Positions 7,757 through 16,405 of a stretch of 64,000 nt of DNA are shown one piece after another. Under the pieces are notes generated by a model that saw nothing but the letters and a program-made list of their open reading frames with translations, did no database searches and was not told the DNA's origin. Position numbers and translations under genes: made by a program. Positions within the stretch are counted from its first letter, which is position 1, and each line of letters opens with the position of its first letter. Source of the stretch: Ruania albidiflava DSM 18029 (lineage in GTDB: Bacteria; Actinomycetota; Actinomycetes; Actinomycetales; Beutenbergiaceae); NCBI RefSeq assembly GCF_000421225.1, contig NZ_ATWL01000009.1, positions 62,001 through 126,000 on the forward strand, given 5' to 3'.

Positions 7757-9736
7757 TCAGTCGCCAGCGCTGGCCTGCATCCCGGCGGAGATGGAGTCCA
7801 TCACCGAGGAGTCCGCCAGCGTGGTCACATCGCCCACGGGGCGGTTCTCGGCCACGTCCCGCAGCAGACGGCGCATGATCTTCCCGGACCGTGTCTTCGG
7901 CAGCTCGGAGACCACCAGGATGGAGCGCGGCTTGGCGATCGGGCCGATCTCGTGCGCTACGTGGTTGCGCAGCTCACCGACCACCTTCTCGCCCTCGGCC
8001 TCAGCGGCCTCCAGGGCATCGCTGCGCAGGATCACGAACGCCACCACGGCCTGACCGGTGGTGGCATCGCTCGCGCCGACCACAGCTGCCTCGGCCACCC
8101 AGTCGTGGGAGACCAGTGCGGACTCGATCTCCGTGGTGGACAGCCGATGGCCGGAGACGTTCATCACGTCGTCCACCCGGCCGAGCAGCCACACGTCGCC
8201 GTCCTCGTCGAACTTGGCGCCGTCACCGGCGAAGTAGGTGCCGGGGAAGCGTGCCCAGTAGGTGTCCTTGAACCGCTCGTGGTCACCCCAGATGGTGCGC
8301 AGCATCGCCGGCCACGGCTCGTTGATCACCAGGTAGCCGCCACCACCGGGACCCACCGGCTGGCCGGCGTCGTTCCACACGTCCACATGCACACCGGGGA
8401 CAGCGACCTGCGCGGAGCCGGGTTTGGCGTCGGTCACCCCGGGCAGCGGGGAGATCATGATCGCGCCGGTCTCGGTCTGCCACCAGGTGTCCACCACGGG
8501 GGTGCGGTCGCCGCCGATCACCCGGCGGTACCAGATCCACGCCTCCGGGTTGATCGGCTCACCCACGCTGCCCAGCACGCGCAGGGAGGTCAGGTCGTAC
8601 TCGCCCGGGATGTCCGCTCCCCACTTCATCATCGTGCGGATGGCGGTCGGTGCGGTGTACAGGATCGTCACGCCGTACTTCTGCACGATGTCCCACCAGC
8701 GGCCCTTGTGCGGGCTGTCCGGGGTGCCCTCGTAGAGCACCTGGGTGGCACCGTTGATCAGCGGGCCATAGGTCACGTAGGAGTGCCCGGTGACCCAACC
8801 GACGTCGGCGGTGCACCAGTACACGTCCGTCTCCGGCTTCAGGTCGAAGACGTACCAGTGCGTGTAGGCGGACTGCACCAGGTAGCCACCGGTGGTGTGC
8901 AGGATGCCCTTCGGCTTCCCGGTGGTGCCCGAGGTGTACAGGATGTACAGCGGGTGCTCGGCCTCCACCGGCACCGGGGTGTGCTCCTCGGAGGCGCCCT
9001 CGAGCGCCTCGTGCCACCACTGGTCCCGGCCGTCGGTCCAGGCGACGTCCTGACCGGTGCGGCGGACCACCAGCACAGTGGACACGTCCGTGTCGTCGTG
9101 GCTGAGGGCCTCGTCCACGGCCGGTTTGAGTGCGCTCGGCTTGCCGCGCCGGTAGCCGCCGTCGGCGGTGATGACCACCTTGGCGTCGGCGTCCAGGATC
9201 CGGGAGTGCAGCGCCTCGGCAGAGAATCCTCCGAAGACCACGGAGTGCGGTGCGCCGATCCGGGCGCAGGCGAGCATCGCGATCACCGCCTCCGGGATCA
9301 TCGGCAGGTAGATCGCCACCCGGTCGCCGGTCCTCACCCCGAGGGACTCCAGGGTGTTGGCGGCCTTGGACACCTCACGCTTGAGGTCGGCGTAGGTGAT
9401 CGTGCGGGTGTCACCGGGCTCACCCTCGAACAGCAGCGCGACGCGGTCGCCGTTGCCGGCCTCCACGTGCCGGTCGACGGCGTTGTAGGTGGCGTTCAGC
9501 TTCCCGTCCGCGAACCAGCGGGCGGTCGGGGCGCCGGAGTTGTCCAGCACCTCCTCGAACGGAGTGTCCCAGCTGAGGAATCGCCGGGCCTGCTCCGCCC
9601 AGAACGCCAACCGGTCCGCCTCCGCCTGCTCGTACAGCTCCGGCGAGGCGTTGGAGCTCGCGGCGAACTCCGGGCTGGGCTGGAACGAGCGGGTCTCGGT
9701 GAGCAGATTCTCCAGAGTCGTATCTTGGTCAGTCAC
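7757..9736 (-). CDS. acsA: Acetyl-CoA synthetase (acetate-CoA ligase)
   Basis: This 659-residue enzyme makes acetyl-CoA from acetate, ATP and CoA through an acetyl-adenylate. It has the full length of the family. Visible signatures are the P-loop [11 protein letters not shown], the A5 region WWQTETG, the hinge region [13 protein letters not shown], and the C-terminal [15 protein letters not shown]. The Lys in the last motif is the residue regulated by acetylation. The ATG is preceded by a GGAGGAA site. The gene stands alone, with a hairpin before and after it. Confidence 0.97.
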   Translation of the reverse strand: MTDQDTTLENLLTETRSFQPSPEFAASSNASPELYEQAEADRLAFWAEQARRFLSWDTPFEEVLDNSGAPTARWFADGKLNATYNAVDRHVEAGNGDRVALLFEGEPGDTRTITYADLKREVSKAANTLESLGVRTGDRVAIYLPMIPEAVIAMLACARIGAPHSVVFGGFSAEALHSRILDADAKVVITADGGYRRGKPSALKPAVDEALSHDDTDVSTVLVVRRTGQDVAWTDGRDQWWHEALEGASEEHTPVPVEAEHPLYILYTSGTTGKPKGILHTTGGYLVQSAYTHWYVFDLKPETDVYWCTADVGWVTGHSYVTYGPLINGATQVLYEGTPDSPHKGRWWDIVQKYGVTILYTAPTAIRTMMKWGADIPGEYDLTSLRVLGSVGEPINPEAWIWYRRVIGGDRTPVVDTWWQTETGAIMISPLPGVTDAKPGSAQVAVPGVHVDVWNDAGQPVGPGGGGYLVINEPWPAMLRTIWGDHERFKDTYWARFPGTYFAGDGAKFDEDGDVWLLGRVDDVMNVSGHRLSTTEIESALVSHDWVAEAAVVGASDATTGQAVVAFVILRSDALEAAEAEGEKVVGELRNHVAHEIGPIAKPRSILVVSELPKTRSGKIMRRLLRDVAENRPVGDVTTLADSSVMDSISAGMQASAGD

Positions 9737-9842
9737 AGTTCCTCCGAGCAGCTTCGGTGGTGCAGGTACGTTCTCAGCCTATGCCTCCGGGCGCAGTGAC
9801 CGAAGCCCGTCCGGTCGGGCGGGGGCGAGACTGCGACCGGTG

Positions 9843-9879
9843 GCCCCGTGGCTGCGACCGACGGTAGTAGCCACGGGGC
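9843..9879. terminator. Terminator after the Pro/Ala-rich membrane protein gene
   Basis: GCCCCGTGGCT (9843-9853) pairs with AGCCACGGGGC (9869-9879), an 11-bp perfect stem with a 15-nt loop. It lies 51 bp past the stop of the minus-strand gene at 9931-11046 and upstream of acs. Confidence 0.55.
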
Positions 9880-9930
9880 AGCGTCGCGAAACGTCTGCGG
9901 CCGGTGCGGTCTGACCGGCCAGCGGGATGG

Positions 9931-11046
9931 TCAGGCGCCGAGAGCGGCCTTGCGGCGTTCTTCCCGCCGTCCCTGACGTCGGGCACCGTGCGAGATCACC
10001 CCGATGAAGATGAAGGTGATCCCGTACAGGAGCAGCCGCCCGGAGTGACCATCGGAGACGAGGTGGTCGTGGACGTTCGTGCCGAACTGTCCGAGCCGGT
10101 CGAAGATCATCGACTGGGACGCAAGGAAGTCCGCGACGATCTGCGGCACAGCGAGGAAGGCCGCACCGATCAGGGTGGCGATCGAGCCGATGATGATCGA
10201 CCCCACCGAGGACCACCGTGCGGCCATCAGCATGATGATCAGCGTGATCAGCCCACCGCCGAGCTCCACCAGCCCCATCACGTTGACCGCTTCCAGGTTC
10301 TGGCTCAGCGAGTAGGAGATGCGCTCACCACCATCGGCGACCAGGTACCAGGTGACCGGGCCGAACACGATGGCGATCAGGATGCCCCACCAGTGCGCCG
10401 CAGCGCGGGACGCCGGCCCCTCGTCGAAGTCGGCGAACGGGTCGTCCTCCACCGGAGGCGGGGCCGCACCGGTGGTGTCGGTGGCCGTCGTGGTGGTCGG
10501 CTGCGGCTCCGCGGGATCACCAGCGGCTGCTCCAGCGCCGACAGCGGCACCAGCGGCCCCGGCACCTGCTGCGGTGCCGTCCGGACCGGGCCGGCCAGGG
10601 TCCGCCGGCTCAGCCCCGGAGGAGGCGACCCGGCCGAACCGCCGGGCACGCTCGGCGCGCAGCGCCTCGTCCTCCTCCTCAGTGGGCAGCTGGCGGGTGG
10701 CTGGTTCTTCGCCCGTGCCGAATGTCTGGGTCGGTGGTGCAGGCTCCGCAGCCCCGTCAGCAGGCGGTTCGGCGGCCGGCGGCTCGGCCGCCGGCTCGTC
10801 GGGGGCGCCCGGAGCGGGCGGCGATGCCGCGCCGGCCAGCTCCTCCACCGGCACGTCGGAGCCGGTGGGTCCGGGGTCGCCACTCTCTGGGACCGGGGGA
10901 GCGGCGGGGGCGTCCGCGGGGCCTGCGTCGCCTGGCGCTGCGCCCGGAGGGGGCGTACCTGGGACGGCAGCCTGGTCGGCGGAAGGGGCCGGTGCGCCGG
11001 GCGTGGCGTCGCGGTCGTCGTTGCTGTTCGGCGGGACGGTGCTCAC
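9931..11046 (-). CDS. Membrane protein with long Pro/Ala-rich N-terminal region
   Basis: This 371-residue protein starts at the GTG at 11046, chosen because GGAGGA lies 4 nt upstream; longer starts read through this site. Residues 1 to about 215 are low-complexity, rich in Pro, Ala, Gly, Asp and Glu, and probably disordered in the cytoplasm. Four hydrophobic segments follow in the last 160 residues, with a basic Arg/Lys tail. No enzymatic motif is seen and I recognise no family. It is a single gene with its own terminator. The function is unknown. Confidence 0.7.
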   Translation of the reverse strand: MSTVPPNSNDDRDATPGAPAPSADQAAVPGTPPPGAAPGDAGPADAPAAPPVPESGDPGPTGSDVPVEELAGAASPPAPGAPDEPAAEPPAAEPPADGAAEPAPPTQTFGTGEEPATRQLPTEEEDEALRAERARRFGRVASSGAEPADPGRPGPDGTAAGAGAAGAAVGAGAAAGDPAEPQPTTTTATDTTGAAPPPVEDDPFADFDEGPASRAAAHWWGILIAIVFGPVTWYLVADGGERISYSLSQNLEAVNVMGLVELGGGLITLIIMLMAARWSSVGSIIIGSIATLIGAAFLAVPQIVADFLASQSMIFDRLGQFGTNVHDHLVSDGHSGRLLLYGITFIFIGVISHGARRQGRREERRKAALGA

Positions 11047-11204
11047 AGTGTCCTCCACGATGGGTGATGGATTCACGGTAGCGACGCATCCGCCCTGGAC
11101 GTGGTGGGGCGCGCCGGTACTCCGGCAGGACGTCGGTGGCGCTGCGCACACGGCTTTGACGGCAGCGGACGGGTCCCGGAGGGCGATCCCAGGGGCAGAC
11201 GCAA

Positions 11205-11232
11205 CGACGGCGCCTCCGCAGAGGCGCCGTCG
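11205..11232. terminator. Tight GC-rich hairpin terminator
   Basis: CGACGGCGCCTC (11205-11216) and GAGGCGCCGTCG (11221-11232) form a perfect 12-bp stem with a 4-nt loop. It lies in the 500-bp gap between two divergent genes, downstream on the minus strand of a possible promoter and short reading frame. Confidence 0.6.
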
Positions 11233-11254
11233 CCACCTTCACCGGTGTGGGGTA

Positions 11255-11388
11255 TCAGGCGTGCATCCTCAGGTAGTCGCTGCGGGCAAGCCCGGTCGAC
11301 CAGTCCTTCACGTGGACTAAACGCGCGTGGGTTCCCACTCCCGATGAAGTTGTTCTCTCTGTATACACCTTCTGTGCCGGGGGCGAAA
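11255..11388 (-). other. Candidate small transcription unit (small RNA or very short gene)
   Basis: The gap 11047-11546 has no normal gene. On the minus strand it holds TTTCGC (11388-11383), a 17-bp spacer and TATACA (11365-11360), which read as a promoter. Downstream is the palindrome GTGGGAACCCAC (11337-11326). A short frame starting at GTG 11311 (or GTG 11338) and ending at 11255 encodes 18 or 27 residues and has no clear ribosome binding site. The strong hairpin 11232-11205 follows 22 bp later. Promoter, short body and terminator together suggest a real short transcript; coding is doubtful. Confidence 0.25.
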
Positions 11389-11546
11389 GAGGAACGACCT
11401 GAGCGATGCGCCCGGTGCGGCGGGCACGCCCGGGTGCGCACCGCCGTCATGCCGCATTGTCCACAGCCCCCTCCCCGGGCGCCGGCAGCCCGATCGCCAG
11501 GGAGGGATGCTCAGTTGACCCGAACAGCGCACAGGACGGAGGCGTG

Positions 11547-12545
11547 ATGGACCAGACGGTACGCGCGGTGGCGCTGCGCTCCGGAGACGCCGAGCTGATC
11601 GAGGAGGTGCGGGCGGTGCTCGCAGTGGCGGACCTGCCGCTGGTGATCCACCCGCCGGGGGCGTCCCCGCCGCGGGCCACCTTGCTGCTGGACAGCGCTG
11701 TGGAAGCGCAGGCGGACGACGTTCCCTGGGTTGCTCCGGGGCAGCGTGCCGTGTGGGTGGGGTGTGCGCCAGTGGCCACGCCCGACGGCGGTCGCTGCCT
11801 TGCGCTCCCGGCTCAGGCGGAGGAGCTGCTCACCCGGGCACGGACAGCCTGCCAGCCGCGTCGGGCGCGGGTCGTCGGGGTGGTCGGGGCGCGGGGCGGT
11901 GCCGGAGCGACGTCTCTTGCTGCGGTCCTCGCGCGAGCCTGTGCGAAGGAGAGCCTGGCGGTGGCGTTGGTGGACCTGGACGGTGCCGGGCCCGGTCTGG
12001 ACCTGACGTTGGGTATCGAGCACGAGGGCGGGCTGCGCTGGGCCGACCTGGACGGTGCAGAGGGCACGGTGCCGGATCGGGCGCTGGAGGAGGCGCTGCC
12101 GAGCTGGTGCGGTGTGCACGTGCTCTCCGCGGACTGGCGAGGTGGGCCCGCCGGTTCGTTGGCACTCGGCGCCGTCGACGCTCTGGCCGTTGGGCACGAC
12201 GTGGTGGTGCTCGACCTCCCCCGGGTGCACGCGCACTGGGCGATGCACTGCACGGTCGTGCTGATCGTCACGACCTGCGACGTGGTCGGCGCGGAGGCGG
12301 TCCGAGCCACCCGCAGCGCGTGGGAGGGGGTGGAGACGCGACTGGTGGTGCGCGGACCCGCACCGGGCGGCCTGACCCCGGAGGAGATCGCCGAGGCTGC
12401 CGGGCTGCCGCTGGCCGTCACCATGCGCTCCGAGCGGGGGCTCGGTGCAGGGGTGGAACGCGGTGTGGCACCGGGGGACAACCGGCGCGGGGCGCTGATC
12501 CGGGGTGCGCGCCGACTGGTCACCGACCTCGGGCTGGCGTCGTGA
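11547..12545 (+). CDS. CpaE/Ssd-like P-loop protein of the Tad cluster
   Basis: This 332-residue protein matches the helicase/secretion-neighbourhood CpaE-like family, called Ssd (septum site determining) in mycobacteria. Residues 1-100 form a receiver-like domain without a clear phosphorylation site. Residues 114-122 (GARGGAGAT) are a deviant MinD/ParA-type Walker A motif that lacks the usual lysines. VALVDLDGAGPG and DVVVLDLPR follow. It probably positions or regulates the pilus machine. The ATG at 11547 has GGAGG 5 nt upstream. Its stop overlaps the tadA start (TGATG). Confidence 0.82.
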   Translation: MDQTVRAVALRSGDAELIEEVRAVLAVADLPLVIHPPGASPPRATLLLDSAVEAQADDVPWVAPGQRAVWVGCAPVATPDGGRCLALPAQAEELLTRARTACQPRRARVVGVVGARGGAGATSLAAVLARACAKESLAVALVDLDGAGPGLDLTLGIEHEGGLRWADLDGAEGTVPDRALEEALPSWCGVHVLSADWRGGPAGSLALGAVDALAVGHDVVVLDLPRVHAHWAMHCTVVLIVTTCDVVGAEAVRATRSAWEGVETRLVVRGPAPGGLTPEEIAEAAGLPLAVTMRSERGLGAGVERGVAPGDNRRGALIRGARRLVTDLGLAS

Positions 12546-13717
12546 TGTCTGCCGGTGTCGACGAGGTCCGTCGCGCTGTGGTCGAGGCGCGCCGGACGGG
12601 GAAGGGCGAGGAGATGGTGTCGCCGGGGCTGGTCAGCCGGGCGGTGCGCACCTCGCCAGGCGTACGCACCGATGCTGCTCGGCTGCGCCTGGAGCGGGCG
12701 GCCCGGTCCGAGCTGCTCGGTGCGGGTCCGGTGCTGCAGCCCTTGCTGGACGACCCGGCTGTCACCGACGTGCTGGTCAACGGTGATGGTTCGGTGTGGG
12801 TGGACCAGGGGCACGGGCTGGTCGTGCGCCGGGAACGGTTGCCGGACCCGCGGCGGCTGGCCACCCGGCTGGCCGCGGCAGCCGGTCAACGGCTGGACGA
12901 TGGTGCCCCGGTGGCCGAAGGGCGGTTGCCGGACGGGACCCGGTTGCACGCGGTGCTCGGCCCGCTGAGCGCCGAGGGAGCGACGATCTCGCTGCGCACG
13001 GTGCGCCGGCGAGCGTTCGAGCTTGCCGAGCTGGCTGCTGCCGGGCTGACCGGCCCGCGTGGGGTGCAGGTGCTCGAGGCGCTGGTGGCGTCGCGGGCGA
13101 ACGTGCTGGTCAGCGGCGCCACCGGGAGCGGGAAGACCACGCTGGTGGCGTCGATGCTCTCGCTCGTGCCGGCAACTGAACGGATCCTGTGCATCGAGGA
13201 GGCTACCGAGCTGGCCCCCACCCATCCGCACGTGCTGCACCTGCAGGTGCGCCGAGCCAACGTGCAGGGTGCCGGGGAGATCGACCTGGCCCAGCTGGTG
13301 CGTACAGCGATGCGGATGCGCCCCGACCGGCTGGTGCTCGGCGAGTGCCGTGGTGCCGAGGTGCGGGAGGTGCTGGCCGCGCTGAATACCGGGCACGACG
13401 GTGGCTGGGCCACTGTGCACGCGAACGCGGCTGCGGACGTACCCGCGCGGTTGATCGCGCTGGGAGCGATGGCCGGGATGCCCCCGTCGGCGGTCGCGGT
13501 GCAGGCGCTGGCCGCTGTGGACGCGATCGTGCACCTGGGCCGCGATGGCAGCGGCCGGTACGTGGCGCAGGTGGCGGTGCTTCGGGACGACGGCGCAGGC
13601 GGCATGCGTAGTGATCTTGCCCTGGTCCGGGGTGCTGGCGGCGACCTGGCGCCGGCCGAGGCCTGGCCGCACCTGGCCCGCCGGCTGGATGGCGCCGCCG
13701 GGGCGGGGCAGCCGTGA
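12545..13717 (+). CDS. tadA: TadA/CpaF-type secretion ATPase
   Basis: This 390-residue VirB11/PilT-like ATPase should power assembly of the Flp/Tad pilus as a cytoplasmic hexamer. The N-terminal domain (to about 185) holds DPAVTDVLVNG and the RLPDGTRLHAVL segment. The ATPase core has Walker A GATGSGKTT, an acidic box with CIEEATEL, a Walker B region MRPDRLVLGECRG, and a His box GHDGGWATVHAN. It overlaps the CpaE-like gene by 1 bp and the next gene by 4 bp (GTGA), so the cluster is tightly coupled. Confidence 0.93.
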   Translation: MSAGVDEVRRAVVEARRTGKGEEMVSPGLVSRAVRTSPGVRTDAARLRLERAARSELLGAGPVLQPLLDDPAVTDVLVNGDGSVWVDQGHGLVVRRERLPDPRRLATRLAAAAGQRLDDGAPVAEGRLPDGTRLHAVLGPLSAEGATISLRTVRRRAFELAELAAAGLTGPRGVQVLEALVASRANVLVSGATGSGKTTLVASMLSLVPATERILCIEEATELAPTHPHVLHLQVRRANVQGAGEIDLAQLVRTAMRMRPDRLVLGECRGAEVREVLAALNTGHDGGWATVHANAAADVPARLIALGAMAGMPPSAVAVQALAAVDAIVHLGRDGSGRYVAQVAVLRDDGAGGMRSDLALVRGAGGDLAPAEAWPHLARRLDGAAGAGQP

Positions 13718-14454
13718 GCGCCTGGTTGTCCGTGCTGCTGCTGGTGGCGGCTGCGGCGCTGCTGGCCCAGCCTGGGCGGCGTCCGCGAGGCGCTCGCGGG
13801 AGGAGCGCAGCGGCGGGTGTGGCCACGGGCGCCTGGCGCGCTTCTGGTGCCGGGCTGCAGCAGAGCAGAGGCCGGCCCGTGCAGGCGGGTGGCGCTGCAG
13901 GTACGGCGCAGCGCAGCGCGCTGACGGGGCGCGGCCGGCGGCAGGCCGGGGCCGCTGCTCTGCCGCTGGGTGCGGCCCTGGTCGAGGTGGCCGCCCGGCT
14001 GCGCACCGGGATGGATGTGCCCCGCGCGTGGCGGGCCACCCTGGCCGGGCAGCCTGGTGCGCCGGCGACCCTGGCAGAGCTGGCCGCTTCCCTGCCCTCT
14101 GGGCCGCGGGCCGATGCTGTCGCCGGCGCCCGTGCCGCCGTGGCGGTGGCCGAACGGCTCGGCGCTCCGGTGGCGGATGTGCTGGAGTGCTGCGCCCAAG
14201 GGCTGGCCGAGGCGGAGGAAGGTGCCGGGCAGCGCCGCACGGCGATGGCGGCCCCGCGGGCCACAGCGCGGCTGCTGGCGTGGCTGCCGCTGGCCGGCCT
14301 GGGGCTGGGGGTACTGCTCGGGGTGGAGCCGCTGGTGGTGTTCACCGACGGTGGCGCCGGGACGGCGAGCCTGCTGCTCGGGCTCCTCCTGCTGCTGCTG
14401 GGCCGGCGCTGGTCGGCGCTGCTGGTCCGCCACGCACAGCGGGCCGGGTCCTGA
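13714..14454 (+). CDS. tadB: TadB-like inner-membrane platform protein (T2SSF domain)
   Basis: This 246-residue protein carries a type II secretion F-type domain. An N-terminal helix (about 4-20) is followed by a basic Ala/Gly-rich linker. A cytoplasmic helical domain (about 80-180) and two hydrophobic helices near the C-terminus complete it. It should form the membrane platform with TadC. The GTG start lies inside the tadA stop (GTGA), and its stop overlaps the tadC start (TGATG). The sequence is strongly Ala/Gly/Arg biased, so the assignment leans on context and topology. Confidence 0.85.
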   Translation: MSAWLSVLLLVAAAALLAQPGRRPRGARGRSAAAGVATGAWRASGAGLQQSRGRPVQAGGAAGTAQRSALTGRGRRQAGAAALPLGAALVEVAARLRTGMDVPRAWRATLAGQPGAPATLAELAASLPSGPRADAVAGARAAVAVAERLGAPVADVLECCAQGLAEAEEGAGQRRTAMAAPRATARLLAWLPLAGLGLGVLLGVEPLVVFTDGGAGTASLLLGLLLLLLGRRWSALLVRHAQRAGS

Positions 14455-15008
14455 TGTCGCTCGCCGCTGCGGTGACGGTGCTGCTGCTCAGCGTCCTGGC
14501 GCCCCTGCCCTGGGCGCTCGGTCCCCGCCCCGTGCGCAGGTCGGGCAGCACACCGGACCAGGCGCAGGCGGCGGACCGCAGGGTCGACCCCGCTGTGCTG
14601 CTGGACATCACCCGTTCGGCGATCGTGGCAGGAGCGAGCGTCCCCAGCGCGCTCGGTGCGCTGGCCGCAGCGCTCCCTCGGGAGCAGGGCCGGCCGTTGC
14701 ACCGGGCGGTGACGGCGTTGCGGCTGGGTGCCCCGTGGCGGGAGGCCTGGCAAGGCGCACCGGCCGAGTATGCGGACCTGCAGCGCGCGCTGGAGCCGGC
14801 CTGGGTGGACGGCGTCTCCCCGGTGCCGTTGCTGCAGCAGGCCGCCGAGACGATCCGCGCTCGCCGTACGGCCACGGCCCGGGAGGCTGCCGCACGGTTG
14901 GGCGTGCGCCTGGTGCTGCCGCTCGGGCTGTGCCTGCTGCCTGCGTTCGTGCTGCTCGGGCTGGTTCCGGTGCTGCTGTCCACCGGCACGGACCTGTTCG
15001 GCGGCTGA
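14454..15008 (+). CDS. tadC: TadC-like inner-membrane platform protein (T2SSF domain)
   Basis: This 184-residue protein has an N-terminal membrane helix (about 3-22) and a cytoplasmic T2SSF helical domain (about 42-140). The core includes LLDITRSAIVAGASVPSAL and AAETIRARRTATAREAAARL. A C-terminal hydrophobic hairpin rich in Leu and Pro ends it. It pairs with TadB in the pilus platform. The ATG overlaps the tadB stop. The 187-bp gap that follows separates the motor genes from the pilin genes. Confidence 0.85.
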   Translation: MSLAAAVTVLLLSVLAPLPWALGPRPVRRSGSTPDQAQAADRRVDPAVLLDITRSAIVAGASVPSALGALAAALPREQGRPLHRAVTALRLGAPWREAWQGAPAEYADLQRALEPAWVDGVSPVPLLQQAAETIRARRTATAREAAARLGVRLVLPLGLCLLPAFVLLGLVPVLLSTGTDLFGG

Positions 15009-15195
15009 GCGTGGAGCGCGCGCCCGCCCTCGAGCCTGCGCGACCACCTGACCGCGTCGCACTGAACAATGCCGACGCTCCCGAGGTGCCCGGCTGTCCA
15101 CACCCCGGGGGCGGGTGTCCCACGGCAGTGGTTCGGGTTGGTCGAGGCTCGAGTGACGGGGCCCGCACCGGGACCCGACGAGGAGAGGAGAGCAG

Positions 15196-15429
15196 ATGAA
15201 AACCGATTGCGGACGTTCTGCGTGGCGTCGCCGGATCCGGGCGGCCACCCAGCAGCGGTGGGCGGCGGTACGCCGCACTGCCGAGGCCGGGATGGCCACT
15301 GCCGAATATGCGATCGCGACGTTGGCCGCAGTGGCGTTCGCCACGCTGCTGCTGACGATCCTGCGCAGCGACGAGGTCCGTGGACTACTGCTGGACCTCG
15401 TCCGCCAGGCGCTGTCGATCGGCGGCTGA
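15196..15429 (+). CDS. DUF4244 Flp-type major pilin
   Basis: This 77-residue protein has a basic leader of 32 residues, then a class IV prepilin site. The sequence AG|MATAE would be cleaved after Gly32, leaving Glu37 at the required +5 position. One hydrophobic helix (about 33-57) follows. Size and sequence fit DUF4244, the actinobacterial Flp pilin. The start has a strong GGAGAGGAG ribosome binding site. The untranslated region just upstream and strong site fit high expression. No prepilin peptidase is encoded in this window, so processing must rely on one elsewhere. Confidence 0.87.
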   Translation: MKTDCGRSAWRRRIRAATQQRWAAVRRTAEAGMATAEYAIATLAAVAFATLLLTILRSDEVRGLLLDLVRQALSIGG

Positions 15430-15430
15430 G

Positions 15431-15847
15431 ATGAGACCCGTCCGCGCACCGCACCCGCCCCTGCACCGGCACGGCACCGAGGCAGACCAGCAGCGAGGGT
15501 CGGTCACCGCCGAGCTCGCCGTGCTGCTGCCGGCGGTGGTGCTGGCGATCGTGGTCATCCTCGCGGTCGCCTCTGCCGGGGTGATGCAGGTGCGGTGCGC
15601 GGACGCGGCCCGTGCCGGTGCCCGAGCCGCCGCGCTCGGGCAGGACGACGCCCAGGTCGCAGCGGTCGTGCACCAGCTGGCGGGCGAGGATGCCACCGTG
15701 ACGGTCACCCGCTCCGAAGAGTGGGTGGACGTGCGGGTCGCGGCCGAGGTGCCGCTCGGCCCGCTCAGCGGTGTGCTGCACACCGACGTCGTCTTCTCTG
15801 CGCTACCCGAGCCCACCGGTGCGGCCGAACCGGGGGAGGGGACGTGA
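15431..15847 (+). CDS. TadE-family minor pseudopilin
   Basis: This 138-residue protein starts 2 bp after the pilin gene stops. It has a 23-residue leader with the cleavage-like site RG|SVTAE, where Glu28 sits at +5. A long hydrophobic helix (about 24-50) and an extracellular alpha/beta domain follow. That is the usual TadE plan for a minor pilin. Its stop overlaps the next gene by 4 bp (GTGA). The C-terminal tail is Pro/Glu/Gly-rich. Confidence 0.87.
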   Translation: MRPVRAPHPPLHRHGTEADQQRGSVTAELAVLLPAVVLAIVVILAVASAGVMQVRCADAARAGARAAALGQDDAQVAAVVHQLAGEDATVTVTRSEEWVDVRVAAEVPLGPLSGVLHTDVVFSALPEPTGAAEPGEGT

Positions 15848-16311
15848 TCGGTCTGCGGTCGGCAGGCCGCCGCCCACGGTGCCCGGGCGGGCGTGCCGGC
15901 CGCATCCGAGGGCGCCGCGTCGTCCGGCGGCACCGTGCTGCGGTGCGGCGGCAGGGGTGGGGCGGCGACCGGGGCTCGATGACTGTGGTCATGCTCGGCG
16001 TGATCGCCGGGGCGCTCCTGCTGGCCGTGCTGGTCGGCGGGCTGGTGCGCGGGGTCACCGCGCGCGGGCACGCACAAGCCGCTGCCGACCTGGCAGCGCT
16101 CGCCGCGGGCGAGGTGGCAGCCGTCGGTGGGCCGGCGCCGTGCCAGACCGCCGATCAGGTGGCTCAGCGCAACGGCGCTGGCCTGGTCTCCTGTGAGACG
16201 AGCGACGGCGGTATGGTCGACCTGGCCACCGAGGTCGCCGTGCAGCTGCTACCGGGCTGGCAGCAGAGTGCCAGCGCCACAGCCCGAGCGGGCCCGGTGG
16301 GCCGGTCCTGA
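15844..16311 (+). CDS. TadE-like protein of the helicase/secretion neighbourhood (Rv3654c type)
   Basis: This 155-residue protein has a long Arg-rich leader of about 45 residues and the site RG|SMTVV. Unlike the upstream pilins it lacks Glu at +5. A hydrophobic helix follows. The next segment (QAAADLAALAAG) is the typical TadG/TadE-like helix, and two Cys residues could form a disulfide. The family is the TadE-like protein always found beside this helicase in actinobacteria. The GTG start sits in the previous stop codon. The start is uncertain because the leader is so basic. Confidence 0.77.
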   Translation: MIGLRSAGRRPRCPGGRAGRIRGRRVVRRHRAAVRRQGWGGDRGSMTVVMLGVIAGALLLAVLVGGLVRGVTARGHAQAAADLAALAAGEVAAVGGPAPCQTADQVAQRNGAGLVSCETSDGGMVDLATEVAVQLLPGWQQSASATARAGPVGRS

Positions 16312-16405
16312 TCGGTGCGTGCGCACGGCCGAACCGGCACATGCGCACCGGCCGCTCGGTAGCAGCGCACGGCCCGTTGACACTCCTGGCTGCCAGAATG
16401 TCGGT

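Noticed and set aside
7664-9799. 711-residue plus-strand open frame opposite acs
   Set aside because: The minus strand encodes a full-length acetyl-CoA synthetase with all motifs. The opposite frame has no recognisable domain and no ribosome binding site.
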